Shown: in pieces, positions 1-10,679 of the stretch
Layout: every line of letters begins with the position of its first letter
Position numbering within the stretch: position 1 is the stretch's first letter
DNA from: Ascarosepion bandense
Lineage: Eukaryota > Mollusca > Cephalopoda > Sepiida > Sepiidae
Direction: 5' to 3'
NCBI GenBank assembly: GCA_037127315.1
Contig: JBBBDQ010000443.1
Coordinates: 2,049,001-2,113,000, forward strand
DNA: 64,000 nucleotides
Position numbers and translations under genes: made by a program
The notes under the pieces: generated by a model
The model's database searches: none
The model's input: the letters and a program-made list of their open reading frames with translations, nothing else
Told to the model about the DNA's origin: nothing

Positions 1-125
1 ACAAATAACAGACAGAATCTAATTCCGTTATTGTCCGTCGCTATAAGGCGTTGGACAAGATGTGCAGGGGGCTAGCCGTTGCGTGAAACCACGGTAGGTT
101 TTGGCGATCTTGTGATTTTTTTACG
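1..125. other. Unassigned edge, less AT-rich
   Basis: This start of the window is more GC-rich than what follows. It holds a short match (around 59-74) to the SINE-A/LINE-J tail core GTGCAGGGGGCTA, but the surrounding bases do not continue the match. I cannot assign it to a family. Confidence 0.3.

Positions 126-151
<26 letters not shown>
126..151. repeat. (AT)n microsatellite
   Basis: About 13 perfect TA dinucleotides. It is the first of roughly 30 such runs in the window, many of which abut mobile-element ends. Confidence 0.95.
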
Positions 152-157
<6 letters not shown>

Positions 158-691
158 AGGAGACATGAATAGCACAACATCATTCAGTATGTGTGCTGCT
201 CAAAACCAACCAATATCTTATATAAATGAAAAATTAATATTTTTCTTTTCTTTCTACAATTTGCAGACATCATCGTTTTCATGTGTTTGAATTGCTGAGG
301 TATTGCTTTTCCAACGACACGTCTTTTTGTTTGATACATATTTGTATCATATATGTTTCACATGTGTTCTTTATTGTCTTCCTCTGTTTATTATTATTTA
401 TTATATTCTTTATATTAACCGATATTATTTTATCTTATAATTCTCTGTTATATATTCTGAAAATAATTTGACAAGGTGCACCTCAATAAAAGGTAAATGA
501 TTATTTATGGTATACAGGAATATTATCAACCAAATAGAGTAGCATTATAAAAGCAGACCCCGCTATTTGTATATAAATTATACGCAAGGTATTATGATAC
601 ATGCTACATGAAGAAATTATTTATAACACACTAAAGAAAATAGTTTTTCTCTGAACATTTATTAACTATACAGGAATAGATTATTCATGGA
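152..691. other. AT-rich stretch with splice-acceptor-like site
   Basis: A pyrimidine-rich run followed by TTTGCAG at 241-266 looks like a 3' splice site. The frame entered at 267 stays open to 471 but is a hydrophobic, low-complexity string with no recognisable domain. No matching donor or upstream exon is visible. I do not call a gene; the rest has no recognisable feature. Confidence 0.3.
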
Positions 692-996
692 ACAATTGGA
701 GTAGATAGACTAAACTATCGCCCGGTTCACACTCCACCCAAGTCTATTGAACAGGTGGAGAGGCTCATCCCTTGTTTCCTGTTTAGAATGTGGTTTCCGG
801 TTTTCTCTTTTCCAATCATTTTACTTTTCTTCTTTTTTTTTTCAATTGGAGTAAATAGATGTATCTATCACCTGGTTCACACTCCAGCCATGTCTATTGA
901 ACAGGTGAAGAGGCTCATCCCTTGTTCCCTGTTTAGGATGTGGTTTCCGGCTTTCTTCTCTTCTAATCTTTTCACTCTTATGTAGCCCCCTGCACA
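692..996 (+). mobile_element. SINE-A, dimeric copy with truncated tail
   Basis: Two head units of about 145 bp lie head to tail. Each has CGCCCGGTTCACACTCCA (or a close variant), TCTATTGAACAGGTG and GTTTAGRATGTGGTTTCCGG. Only the second continues into the 3' tail TATGTAGCCCCCTGCACAT. The usual ending of the tail (TTGCTCGGGGTGAT plus A-rich) is missing, replaced by the minisatellite that follows. Other copies: 2044-2253, 17857-18062, 19030-19376, 29477-29650 and 42469-42692. Family name is mine; SINE status is inferred from size, A-rich 3' end and the tail shared with LINE-J. Confidence 0.7.
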
Positions 997-1203
997 TGAA
1001 TTAAATACACTATGAATTAATACACTATGAATTAATGTGCTATGAATTAAATACACTATGAATTAAATACACTATGAATTAATACACTATGAATGAATAC
1101 ACTATGAATTAAATACACTATGAATTAATGCACTATAAATTAAATACACTATGAATTAATACACTATGAATTAAATACACTATGAATTAATACACTATGA
1201 ATC
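996..1203. repeat. 14-15 bp minisatellite (TACACTATGAATTAA)
   Basis: About 14 copies of TACACTATGAATTAA, alternating between 14- and 15-base forms with a few substitutions (GTGCT, TGCACTATAAAT). It starts exactly where the tail of the preceding SINE-A stops. Confidence 0.95.
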
Positions 1204-2009
1204 TGACAGAGCTGCTTTGTCTGATGAAGCTGTTTTTTTTTTTTATAAAGGTAACTACTTTTTACATTTTCCCCTCAATCTATTTTCCTTGAGACTTGAA
1301 TTCTTTTCATTTTCCTTTCCTAAAGACCATGAAGATTCTGTTACACTACAATCAATAAAAGTTCCTCTGAAAAAAAAATGTTATGGCATAGCAAGGAAAA
1401 TAACTTGTAAACATGACTTTACATCTTTAAGTGATTAAGATCTACAAGATGTTCTCTGTTTAAAGGTTATATTTCGCATTTATTTGCCAGTGGTTGAAGA
1501 AATATTATTTACACTTGCTTCTGGCAGCCATCTTTTTTATTGATGTCAAAACATTTGTGCCTTAATCCACTCAGTGTATTGCTAGTTATTGTAGGGTCCT
1601 GCTCAACCATCCATACTCAGTTTGGCTATTGAGTGTGTGTGTGGGTGGGTGGGGGGGCAGGGTTTGGTTTAATTTTGTAGGGGTGGGTTTTTTTAGTTTT
1701 TTTTTTTAATCTTTATTTCTAAAATTACTATAACAACAAAAAGATTTGAACAGATTTTTTTTGTGGTGGGTGATATTCTCCTAATTATTCTGAGAGTTAT
1801 TTGAACTTTAGGTTCGTCTTTTTATTATTTTTTGTTCATCTCTACATTTCGGTCAATTCATTCTCCAAACTTCCTCTGATGTATAATCTGTATGGAATGA
1901 AAGGCATTTGTTTTTTCAGTTGAAACAGAAAATTTGGACGATTAGTTTAGGTTGATATGACTACACATGTACAAAAGCAAGAGACACTGGGAATTTTAAA
2001 TTGTTTTAT

Positions 2010-2015
<6 letters not shown>
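1204..2015. other. Unassigned, with a G-rich run
   Basis: No gene or known repeat is recognised. The + strand carries four close G-runs at 1643-1662, preceded by a short (GT)n, a sequence able to form a G-quadruplex. Several T-runs occur. Short open frames here have no domain content. Confidence 0.4.

Positions 2016-2075
<60 letters not shown>
2016..2075. repeat. (TA)n followed by poly-T
   Basis: A 29-bp TA run joins about 32 T's. The poly-T is the A-tail of the SINE-A on the minus strand immediately downstream, so the element appears to have inserted at, or seeded, the TA run. Confidence 0.85.
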
Positions 2076-2078
<3 letters not shown>

Positions 2079-2253
2079 CGTATCACCCCGAGCAAGACGG
2101 TAACACCACTGATGTGCAGGGGGCTACGTAATAGTGAAAAGATTGGAAAAGAGAAAGCCGGAAACCACATCCTAAACAGGGAACTAGAGATGAGCGTCTT
2201 AACTTGTTCAATAGACGTGAGTGGAGTGTGAACCGGGCGATAGATATATCGCC
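2044..2253 (-). mobile_element. SINE-A, monomeric copy
   Basis: Read on the minus strand it has the head (CGCCCGGTTCACACTCCAC), the middle (TTCCGGCTTTCTCTTTTCC) and the complete 3' tail with GTAGCCCCCTGCACATCAGT and TTGCTCGGGGTGATACGATT, ending in a long A-run. It is one of the best copies for defining the 3' end. Confidence 0.75.
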
Positions 2254-2696
2254 AAATATAAAAGAACTATGATTTAACTTATATGTTATACAGTCTGACT
2301 TTCCCTAATTATAAATGAGATAATTCATTATTATTGTAACAAAATACATTCGTCTATCTCAATAAGTAAACATGCTTTGTGTTACCATAACAATGAAATA
2401 TCTGATTTGTAAGTAATATCACACTGATGATAAATTATTTACACTTGGGCTCTTGTCCTCATCTATGTTATTATTACAACATTTTGGCCAGTGTGTAAAA
2501 ATAGTCTGAGTATAAATAATGATAATCTCTCACCCAAACAGTCATTGCTTTTGAATTTTGTTTCATGTTAGTATTCTTTTGAATTTTTTTTTATGATTTA
2601 ATGACATTTTTAATTATATATAATTCCCTTTTTAATGACATATAGGGAGAATTATTTGTTATATATGGAAATAAAGTTGTATAGAAACAGATTCTA
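2254..2696. other. AT-rich, contains repeat H fragment
   Basis: Around 2440-2520 lies a short dispersed repeat (H) with CTCTTGTCCTCATC and ACAACATTTTGGCCAGTGT on the + strand. Related segments occur near 24290, 44880, 49085, 49855 and 62195. The rest has no recognisable feature. Confidence 0.5.
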
Positions 2697-2931
2697 GATT
2701 CAGTCAGTTAAGTGCCATATATGATACACGCATGGGCGATCATGTCTTTAAAGGGACATGACTAACTGAGCAGAAGATTTTCCTGCAGTAAACTGCCATT
2801 ACTTTCTGTGGTAGACTGGTTGCCAACCAAGGTTATAGAGGCAATCTGTCCTTGTCTTCAACCCATAGCTGGAGGGAGAAGTGATGGATTCATACCTATG
2901 CCAATTCTAGATTACTCTCACAGAAAGCATA
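2697..2931 (-). mobile_element. SINE-T, 5'-truncated copy
   Basis: Body and tail of the tRNA-derived SINE on the minus strand, without the tRNA head. It retains the tail hairpin region, GGCAACCAGTCTAC (mutated) and the (ACTG)n end. It abuts a full copy in the same orientation, giving a truncated/full pair like the composite SINEs at 26.3, 32.4 and 57.3 kb but without their linker. Confidence 0.75.
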
Positions 2932-3243
2932 GTCAGTCAGTTAAGTGCCATACGTGATACACGCTTGGGCGATCATGTCTCAAACGAGACATGACTGACT
3001 GGGCAGAAGATTATCCCGCAGTAGGTTGTCATTGCTTTCTGCAGTAGACTGGTTGCCAACCAAATCTATAGAACCCAATCTGTCCTGCTATTTAACCCAT
3101 AACTGGAAGGAAGAGACGGATTAATACCTTTCCCAAGGGTATTTGCGTGTAAGTGAATACACTGGATTCAACTGGAATTCAAACTCGGCTCCCTGGTTTC
3201 TCGTTTCGAGCTGATATCCACTGTACCACAACGCACATCCGAA
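2932..3243 (-). mobile_element. SINE-T, near full-length tRNA-derived SINE
   Basis: On the minus strand: a tRNA-like head with A-box-like GTGGTACAGTGGATATC and B-box-like GAGTTTGAATTCC, then a body (CAAGGGTATT, GGTTAAATA, GGCAACCAGTCTACTGC), a hairpin tail (GAGACATGATCGCCCAAGC) and an (ACTG)n terminus. tRNA-derived SINEs with a simple-repeat tail are established in cephalopods; assigning this family to a named one needs comparison I cannot make. Confidence 0.85.
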
Positions 3244-3861
3244 AGCATAGTACAATTTTAAAATTATTTAAATATTTCCATTTTTTGCTGATTGTAATTT
3301 TTTAATTTTTTAAAAGATTTTTAAAATATACAAAACTACTTTGGAATTTCTGTTTTGTTTACGATGTCATTATTTTTTTAAGCAATTATATGAGAAACAA
3401 CAAGTGTTGTTGTTCTTTGTTTTAATCTTTTTATACCTTGCCTGTTTTACATTCTTTCACATGAGGTTTAAATAAATTGATATCATTTTTGTCTTTCATT
3501 TTTAATGTTTTTAATTTTTGTCATTTTTGTCTTTCATTTTTAATGTTTTTAATTTTTGTCATTTTTATTCTTTCTCTTTTAAAATTCTTCCATTTCTGTC
3601 ATTGGCTTCCATTCATGTTGAATTGTTCTATCTTTAGGCAGACATTCAAAATATGAATAATAATCTGGTGACTAGGGAGATGTACTCCAGTCACCCACTC
3701 TTTGCCATTGCACTATGAAGTTTAGGGTCAGACATATTGTTTGATGTGTGTGGATAAAGCTAAAAAATCCAGGTATTTTTTGATACACGCTCAAATAAGA
3801 ATGTGTCATCATTTGTTTCTTTGGTGATGATTACCAATTTTTTTTTATCATACCCCTCACC
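3244..3861. other. AT-rich with a short direct duplication
   Basis: Around 3488-3562 a segment of about 38 bp (TTGTCTTTCATTTTTAATG and on) occurs twice in tandem. A 7-bp stem (GGTGACT/AGTCACC) sits at 3667-3695. No gene is recognised. Confidence 0.5.
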
Positions 3862-4430
3862 CCCCACCCCCAGGTTCTTCCTTTTCTTTTGTTTTCAATT
3901 TTTAATTTGTTTTATTCGCTTTTCTTTCCTCACCTAATATTTTCTTTTTATGTTATTATTTTTCATTTTTCTAACCCATTTTTCTTGCTTTCTGTTTTTT
4001 CTTTTCCTCATCTTCTTTTCTCTTTCTTTCCTGTTTCTTCTGTAGTTTTTTCTTTTTTTCCTTTCTCTCTTTATCTCTTCTTTTTCTTTTTTCTTTTCTC
4101 TCTCTTTCTTCCCACCTTCACTTTCTTTTTTTCATTTCTCTTTTTTCTTTCCCTGATTCCTTTTTGTTTTCATTTCTCTTTCTGTTTTTCCTGTTTTTCT
4201 TTCTCTCTTTCTTCTTTTTTTGCTTTTTTTCCTCTTTCTGTTGCCTTCCTCTTTCCCCATTCTCTTTTTCTTTTCTCTTTTCTCTTTTCTTTTTCCATTC
4301 TCTTTCTTTTCCTTTTTCATTCTTTTTCCTTGCTTTTTGTTTTCTTCTTTTTTTCTTTTCACTCTTTCTTTCTCTATTCTTTTTCTTTTATTCTTTCTCT
4401 CTTTGCTTTTTATTCTCTGACAAAACTGAA
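3862..4430. repeat. Long CT-rich (polypyrimidine) tract
   Basis: Nearly 570 bases of T-rich pyrimidine sequence (TTTC, TTCT and CTCTTT motifs) on the + strand. It yields long apparent open frames on both strands, rich in Phe/Ser/Leu on + and Lys/Arg/Glu on -. These are composition artefacts. Confidence 0.9.
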
Positions 4431-4468
4431 TGTTCTAATGTTATCGTAATTTTTTCAAAATATTAATT

Positions 4469-4469
<1 letters not shown>

Positions 4470-4503
<34 letters not shown>
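4470..4503. repeat. (AAT)n microsatellite
   Basis: Eleven perfect AAT trinucleotides. Confidence 0.95.
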
Positions 4504-4504
<1 letters not shown>

Positions 4505-5163
4505 GCTAAAGGACAATTTAATATTCTTTTCAACTACCTTTTCTTTTGTATTCTCACCTAATGGATTATATTTGTGTCATCTTCAGTACGTTATCTTTTA
4601 TTCTGATTTTGACTCTTCTCTTCAAAAGACTTATTTTAAACAATAATGGGTTTTGGAGCATCAATGAACAAAGTAATATTTTGCTTGGTATTTTATCTAC
4701 TTCAAAATGTGGAACAATGATGAAAAGCCAGTTAATGGTGAATTCCTTTTTTGCCTCCATATTGTTTTCCTCTTAATACTGGTGTCAGTTTTATTACTTA
4801 CAACAGGAATACTAAATACATTTTGACCCTGGATTTATTATGATGGAATTAGGTTAAGATACTTTCTTATTTTTTAGTTACTTTTTTTTAAAAGTTGGTC
4901 AAAGCATCAAGTTATTTGTTTTTCTGATTTTGAGTTGCCAATAAAATAAAAAATAAAAAAACCTGAAGAGGTAACAATAATTCACATTAAAATTATCATA
5001 AAAAATGTTCTCTATACAAATCAAGACATGAGAGTGCAAGCTGTATAAAATTAATTCTTCCAAGATTAACACACACATGTCTGTCATTAGTTGTTCTAGC
5101 AGGAAGTCAGAAGTCACCATGACCGAGGGTTTAAGTGTACTGGCCTTGTTCAACATGTTAATC
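4504..5163. other. Unassigned AT-rich sequence
   Basis: No recognisable repeat family or coding signature. It ends at the poly-T that marks the 3' end of the LINE-J copy that follows. Confidence 0.4.
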
Positions 5164-6146
5164 ACTTTTTTTTTTTATCATGTTACCCCAAGCAGGGCAT
5201 TCTACTGCCACTATAGCGCAGGGGGTTACACAGGGCGAAAGACAAGTTAGGATGTTAGGATGTACATAGAGGGAGAGTTGGAGAGAATGGGAGGGTTAGT
5301 GTGCTAGGAGGTGTCTCTTGACCTTACATTTAAACTCCTGGAGGTTGTAGCCATCGGGGAAGCAAGCATGCGGTAGGGAATTCCACAGGCGAGAAGTGCA
5401 AGGAAAGAAGCTGTTGGAGTAGAAATTGCGGTTACATTTCATCGGTTTCACTGTAAAAGGGTGGGACCTAGTTGCCAATCTAGTATCTCGTGCAAATTCA
5501 CATTTAGCGGGCACCAGTGATTTAAGTTCGTCAGAGCAGAAGCCATGAAAGTATTTATAGAAGAGGCACAGGGAAGCCACGTCATGCCGGTGAGAGAGAT
5601 ACTGCAGGCGGTCAGCCAAGTCGGTATCAATCACATTACAGATTCTTCACTGTATTTTGTCAAGAACCCCGAGGAGAATAGCAGGGGCACCCGACCAGAT
5701 GTGACAACAGTATTCAAAACACGGGCGGATGGTAGATTTGTATAAGTGCAGGATAGATTCAGGTGGAAAAAATTTCCGGGCCCTGCACAGAGAGCCAACT
5801 TTCATAGCAGTGGATTTAGCAATGAATTCGACTTGAGGTCTGCTGAGAGTGTCAGGCCAAGTAGGCGTAGTGTTTTACTCTCTGGGAGGCATGCCTGTTC
5901 CATGCTAATGGGAGGGAGGTGTGGTTGTCTGTGGTGGTTAATTGACAGCAGCTTCGTTTTGGAAGAATTGAATTTTACGAACCATTTCCTACCCCAATCC
6001 ACCACAGTTTGGAGGTCCTTTTCAAGCTCAGCTGCGAGGTTCGCCTTGTCGACATCAGATTTTTGATCGAGGCAAGCATATACTGTGGTATCATTGGCGT
6101 ACATGCCTACTTGTGATCTTATGGCATCGGGCATGAGATAAGGCAT
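5164..6146 (-). pseudogene. LINE-J reverse transcriptase, 5'-truncated dead copy
   Basis: Non-LTR retrotransposon fragment read on the minus strand. From 5' to 3' it has the catalytic box region, where the usual YADD reads YAND so an aspartate is lost; then WGRKWFVKFN and LLSINHH; a frame break near 5800; the C-terminal RT segment with HRHDVASLCLFYKYFHG; and the LWNSLP terminal motif. The 3' UTR ends in the tail shared with SINE-A (GTAACCCCCTGCGCTATAGT, then CTTGGGGTAACATGAT and an A-run). An in-frame stop lies before RICNVIDTD. The LWNSLP C-terminus suggests the Jockey/CR1/L2 group; the clade is an inference. It is nonfunctional. Confidence 0.85.
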
Positions 6147-7038
6147 TTACTTTAAGAAACAGTAACTAAGATCTGCTCCACATAGTTGCATTATAAACCA
6201 CAGGTGGACTCTTTGGATGTTGAACACACATAACTGTTTCTGATCAGGCCTCTGCAACAGGGATTGCCATCTAGCCACCCTAGTAAACAGGCATACTAAG
6301 ATACCAGCAGCTAGCTATTGTTTCCCCACCCCCATTCCCCCCATATAGCTGCAGATTTTAAGCTTCCCTAAAAATAAAGTACTACTGAATCATGGAGATA
6401 AATTTATGGTTTTACATAAACATCGAAAATATTTTTCTCTAAAATTTAATTACAATTTAATCAATTTACAATTTATAACTTATGCTCCAACATAACTTAA
6501 AAATTAAAAATTATTTTAGTAAAATAAATGACCCACACAATACTTATTTGGTTTTCTTAACTACAATATACCTTAGTATATCTAAATTTTTTAATTCTAA
6601 TTCTAACTTAAATATTCCAGCCCCTTTAACTCATTAGGTAGTAGAAAATCACATTTTTAAAAAAAACTTAAATCAAACCTGCTGTTAAAAATTGTCTACC
6701 TAGATAATGTATGGTCCAACTATGTAATTTACCCAGACAAAATTAAAGAGTGACATGCTATGACATCAGGCTACACTGTTTCCTTTCAGGACCCAAATCT
6801 TCAACTTCATAGTTCAACTAATTCACATTTTTGACTGAACAATATTAACACACCTACAAGCATATTCTCCAACTACCACTCCTTAATTTTCTAAATAATC
6901 ATGAATTCATCTTATATTTTTCAAATAAATCATATTCACCATTTATTTTAAAATATCACCTGAAAAAAAAAACAGTACTGACAATTTTTGTGTAGTGATA
7001 CAATGTTTTTATAAACCATTGTAATAACAAAATTATAA

Positions 7039-7072
<34 letters not shown>

Positions 7073-7309
7073 CATGACATAAGTTTGTTATAACATCACT
7101 ACAAAGTAGGTATTTTAGTTTTAACAAGACACAAGAAGTGTTAAAACAAAATAGTAACTTTGTTATAACATATTTATGTTATAAATGTTAAATAAATATT
7201 GTTTGCTCTACTCTGCATTGAGCACTCTTTTCAGAATAGTGTTTGTTTTTTTTTAATGTTTTTTTTATATTGCAATTTTATTCTATCCATACCAACCCTA
7301 TACTTGGAG

Positions 7310-7367
<58 letters not shown>

Positions 7368-8018
7368 TGAAAAAAAAACTCAATATATAGCTAAATGGTT
7401 ATAAATCAAGATTTATTTCAACAATGTAAATTTACTAACATTGTTTTTTTCACTGTTGAAAAATAAATAAATTCGCTGAGAACATTTTTAAAAAATGCTT
7501 TTAACAGAGGAAGTGAAGTTTGTATTATTTAAACTGTAAATAAATTGAGAATATACATCCCAGATATATATATATATAGTGAACATTGCCTTGGGAAGGA
7601 GGCCATGCAGGTTAATCACTAAAGTGGAGAAGGGAAAGGAGAACTTAGTTGATACTTCAATGGCTATGTGAGTAAATGTGACTCCCCCTCTGACAAAAAA
7701 GTTGTTTTTCACTGCTTTTTAAGAAAAAAAAATTGGGTTTAATCTTGTTCACAATTTATCAAATTAAGAGTTTTTATTTTAACAAGTTGTAGACATTTTT
7801 ATTTTAATTTTTAAATATGTTGAAATAAGTTTCTTATTGTTTGACAACCAGTGGCAGAAAATGGTGTTGCTGAATGACTTTTAATGTGTTTTAGTTTAAA
7901 TAGTTTTCATTACCCAAATGTTCTTTTAAGATGTATTTCAACCTTTCTTCTTTGAAAACCAACATTAATACATGAAATTTGAATTCAAATACAGTATATT
8001 ACAGTTAATTTTTTAAAA
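6147..8018. other. Unassigned AT-rich stretch with (AT)n runs
   Basis: Nearly 1.9 kb without a recognised element. It includes (AT)n at 7042-7069, 7313-7361 and 7565-7578. Around 7580-7672 a frame stays open with a non-repetitive peptide (ALGRRPCRLITKVEKGKEN) just after an AT run; see findings. Nothing else can be supported. Confidence 0.4.
7313..7361. repeat. (AT)n microsatellite
   Basis: About 24 TA dinucleotides. It gives the IYIYIY strings seen in translations. Confidence 0.95.
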
Positions 8019-8970
8019 ATGTTTTTAACAAAATTTAACATGTTCAATGAAATTCACTCATGGCCCAAAGAAGCAGAGCCATGGATTAGGTTCCATCTGG
8101 ATCACACACATATCAAAGATAGCGGATTATTCTTAGTATTAGTGCATTCATATTCAGGATGGCCAGAAGTTGTCAGAGTAAAAGACAGAAAATCCACCAC
8201 AATAAAACATACTGAGAACCATATTCTCAAGGAATGGAGTACCCCAGACACTAGTCCCCGACAATGCACCCAAATTTTGCCATGAGAATTTATGTGCATG
8301 GCTAAAACAAATTGTATGCATCCCATATAAGATACCACCATATCACCCGCAGTTTAATGGCATTGCAGAAAGAACGGTACAAACTCTGAAAATGGAATGA
8401 AATCATTCTCACCACTTACAGAAAACACAGAAGCATATTTACCAAAAATGCTTCTCAGTTACAGATCAATTCCACATGCGGGAAGGAAACTGAGCCCATC
8501 AGTATTAACAGGAAGACAAATCAGAGCCTCCATAATTATGTACTTTGCAATGAGAGAAAAGGATTAGAATTCTTTTTTATTTGTTGGAGAAAGAATAAAG
8601 AGACGAATCCAGACGAAATAAATTTCCTGATGCGAAAAGGTCACAACACGGCTAGATTGGAAAAGAAGGGACAAAATCTACTGGCACATGCAGATCGTTT
8701 TAGAAGTAGAAACGAGCTGGAGGATGTGGAAATGGAATGTCAAGAACAAGAAGAGGCAGAAATTTATAAAAGTGGAACAGAGCAGGAAATGGAAGAAGGT
8801 GAGAATGAGGAAATGGAGGAAAAAGAGAAGGAAAATGAAAGGAGACAGAGATGACCATTATCGAGAAGACAAGAGAGACAAGAGGAAGGACAGTACAAAA
8901 CAAAAGTAATTAGGAGTAGCAAGAGAAAAACAACAGTGTACGATCTCTCCAATTCAGGAAGGTGTAGTAT
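8019..8970 (+). pseudogene. Ty3/Gypsy integrase and 3' end, decayed
   Basis: The first open segment carries the integrase core start, with a first catalytic Asp in FHLDHTHI, then SGLFLVLVHSYSGWPEVV. A frameshift near 8240-8255 moves the core to another frame, where DNAPKF (second Asp) and YHPQFNGIAERTVQ (Glu) are readable, followed by a stop and then LLSYRSIPHA. Downstream, 8630-8860 resembles the basic/acidic C-terminal region of Gypsy polyproteins. A GGAAGGTGTAGTATCG string at 8957 could be a polypurine tract/LTR start. The D,D,E order and spacing are those of Gypsy integrases. It is a broken copy. Confidence 0.8.
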
Positions 8971-9139
8971 CGTATGCAAATAAAGAGATCAGTATATATA
9001 GAAAGTACTTGGAGAAGTAGGACAGAAAATAGCCTGTCACCACAGAGGACACACAGCTGTGCTATCACTACTGCTGCTCACATTGATATACGAAACATAA
9101 ATTTTACTTTCCAATTTTATAGGTCCCAACTATAAAACA

Positions 9140-9433
9140 CACATTAAAATTGATACACTCATAGACAAAAACATAAGAAACGATATTCAGAAGTTTCAAG
9201 GTTGCAGTTCTTACAATAGTGCAGAAAATTGATAATATAAATATATAAAACGCAAAATGTTTGTGCATGTGTCTGTTTATCTGTCTGTATGTCCTTTATA
9301 CAAATCCACAATTTTTATCCGATTCTCACCAAACTTCACACAAATATTCTTTAGGCTGAGTCTGAGCTCCAGAACCATGGATTAGTTTTAAAGCTTTCAT
9401 TACACCTGAGCAATGCCGGACTATACTGCTAGT
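9140..9433 (+). mobile_element. Helitron-like element, short deleted copy
   Basis: It joins the second part of the first module (ACTCATAGACAAAAACATAAG, GTTTCAAGGTTGCAGTTC) to the terminal module, with a large internal deletion relative to 38277-39000. The 3' end has a GC-rich short hairpin (CCTGAGCAATGCCGG, decayed) followed by CTATACTGCTAGT. A hairpin shortly before CTAG|T is the known Helitron 3' signature; the family call is inferred from this. Confidence 0.6.
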
Positions 9434-9457
9434 ATATATATATATATATATATATAT
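9433..9457. repeat. (TA)n microsatellite at Helitron-like end
   Basis: A TA run starts right after the CTAGT terminus, as it does at 38999. Confidence 0.9.
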
Positions 9458-9628
9458 GGCTGATGCTAACATTTAGGAGAGCAACTCATTGTAACTTCTT
9501 GCTCACATGAAATGGAATAGTTACATTCAGTTGCTAGGTCAGCTACTAATAAAGTTGATTTACTGTGTCAAGCTAAACAGTTTTTCTTTTCTGAATCCAT
9601 TGCACGTTTATAAATCTATGATTTGTTG

Positions 9629-10107
9629 GGGTCTTGGGTATGACGGTAAACTGCATCCGGCAGCAAGGTCTGTGATTTAGAGACTGTAAAAAGCATGAAA
9701 CCACCTCTTAATTGCTGTTGTTTCCAGGTCCACTTCACCCTGGTAGCACATGTTAGGGTCCTAGCTATGGGTAAATAGTTAACTCCCAAACTGGGACCAA
9801 AACACTATGAAAGTATAAAAATACACTTTTATAGAAATATATACTCAAAAATTGACTTTATAAGATATATGCATTTTTGAAGGAAAGATTTTACCAACAA
9901 AACATTTTTGAATACAAAACTAAAAGTCATTTTCATTTTCCTAAAATAAAAAGAATAAAAACAAAATTTTCATTAAAATCTGACTAAATCAACCTTCTCA
10001 CTATAACTGAACATTAAAAAAATCCTGAAGACCCCATCTTTTTGGCATTAAATAACCCACAGAGGTGTTGATATGCCATTAAACAAAACTCAAACTCAAA
10101 CTCAAAA
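9629..10107 (+). repeat. Repeat C (~450 bp retroposon-like)
   Basis: The 5' part has GGGTATGACGGTAAACTGCA, AGCATGAAACCACCTCTTAA and GTTAGGGTCCTAGCTATGG. The 3' end has GGCATTAAATAACCCACAGA, GATATGCCATTAAAC and (AAACTC)n. Other copies: 19388-19851, 50650-51092 and 58510-58960. The simple-repeat tail and the target-site-like flanks of the 50.6-kb copy suggest retroposition. I cannot name the family. Confidence 0.75.
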
Positions 10108-10109
10108 CC

Positions 10110-10320
10110 ATTTGTTGAATATTGCTGCCATATCTGGTCTGGTGTTCTTGTTATATATCTCAAGATTCGCAACAAAATCCAAAGAAAGATTTGTAATATT
10201 ATAGGTCCTGACCTGGCATCTTAATTTTAGTCATTTTCCCACTGCCATAATGTGCCCCTCTCTGTCTTTTCTTTCATGGAAGTTGTTTTAATGAGCACTT
10301 CTCTTTGGTTATTAACTGAA
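10110..10320 (+). pseudogene. LINE-J RT fragment, heavily decayed
   Basis: Plus-strand translation keeps EYCCHIWSG, then KIQRKICNIIGPDLA and a diverged HCHNVPLSVFSFMEV, aligning to the LINE-J region EYCCHTWSG...KIQQRICNVIDTDLAD of the 28-kb copy. Stops and shifts are present. It is older than the other copies. Confidence 0.7.
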
Positions 10321-10489
10321 TTAATTTAAGCATATTACAAGATTATATCTTTTTACTGTTGAATTAGATGTGACCATAAGTTCTATTTTCATGGTTACTT
10401 TCTCCTACTTCTGATGTCTAGGATACTCTTCTGGTTTATTAATACCCTGCCACCAACAACCTATAAAACTTTTAATTTTACATCAATCA

Positions 10490-10642
10490 TAATATTCTGT
10501 CTTTCTGTAAGGTAAGGTTTAACAAGATTGGATGCTCTTCATCTCTTCATGATACGCAACTCATTATAATCCAAGTAAACTGAGTGTTTTCATTGAGATA
10601 CCATCTCTTGGAAGGTTACTATTTAGTGGCTGAGATCTCATC

Positions 10643-10645
<3 letters not shown>
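10490..10645 (+). repeat. Repeat D, copy 1
   Basis: It shares AAGATTGGATGCTCTTCATC (near variant), a C/T-rich middle and TGAGATCTCATCAT before an AT run with 11712-11917. A third partial copy is at 12534-12660. Class unknown. Confidence 0.55.

Positions 10646-10676
<31 letters not shown>
10646..10676. repeat. (AT)n microsatellite
   Basis: About 15 TA dinucleotides, directly after repeat D. Confidence 0.95.

Positions 10677-10679
<3 letters not shown>

Noticed and set aside
59..74. SINE-A tail match GATGTGCAGGGGGCTA at the window start
   Set aside because: Only 16 bases match and the flanks do not continue the family.
283..471. 62-codon hydrophobic frame after an acceptor-like site
   Set aside because: Low-complexity Phe/Leu/Ile string, no donor, no conserved domain; kept only as a note in the feature list.
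3889..4466. 186-codon Phe/Leu/Ser-rich frame and the Lys/Glu-rich frame opposite it
   Set aside because: Composition artefact of the pyrimidine tract; no splice or domain support.
5545..6066. Plus-strand open frames across the LINE at 5.2-6.1 kb (also 27889-28089)
   Set aside because: Antisense shadows of the LINE-J reverse transcriptase.
8630..8909. Glu/Lys-rich open frames on both strands
   Set aside because: Probably the tail of the Gypsy polyprotein or low-complexity remains; not a separate gene.
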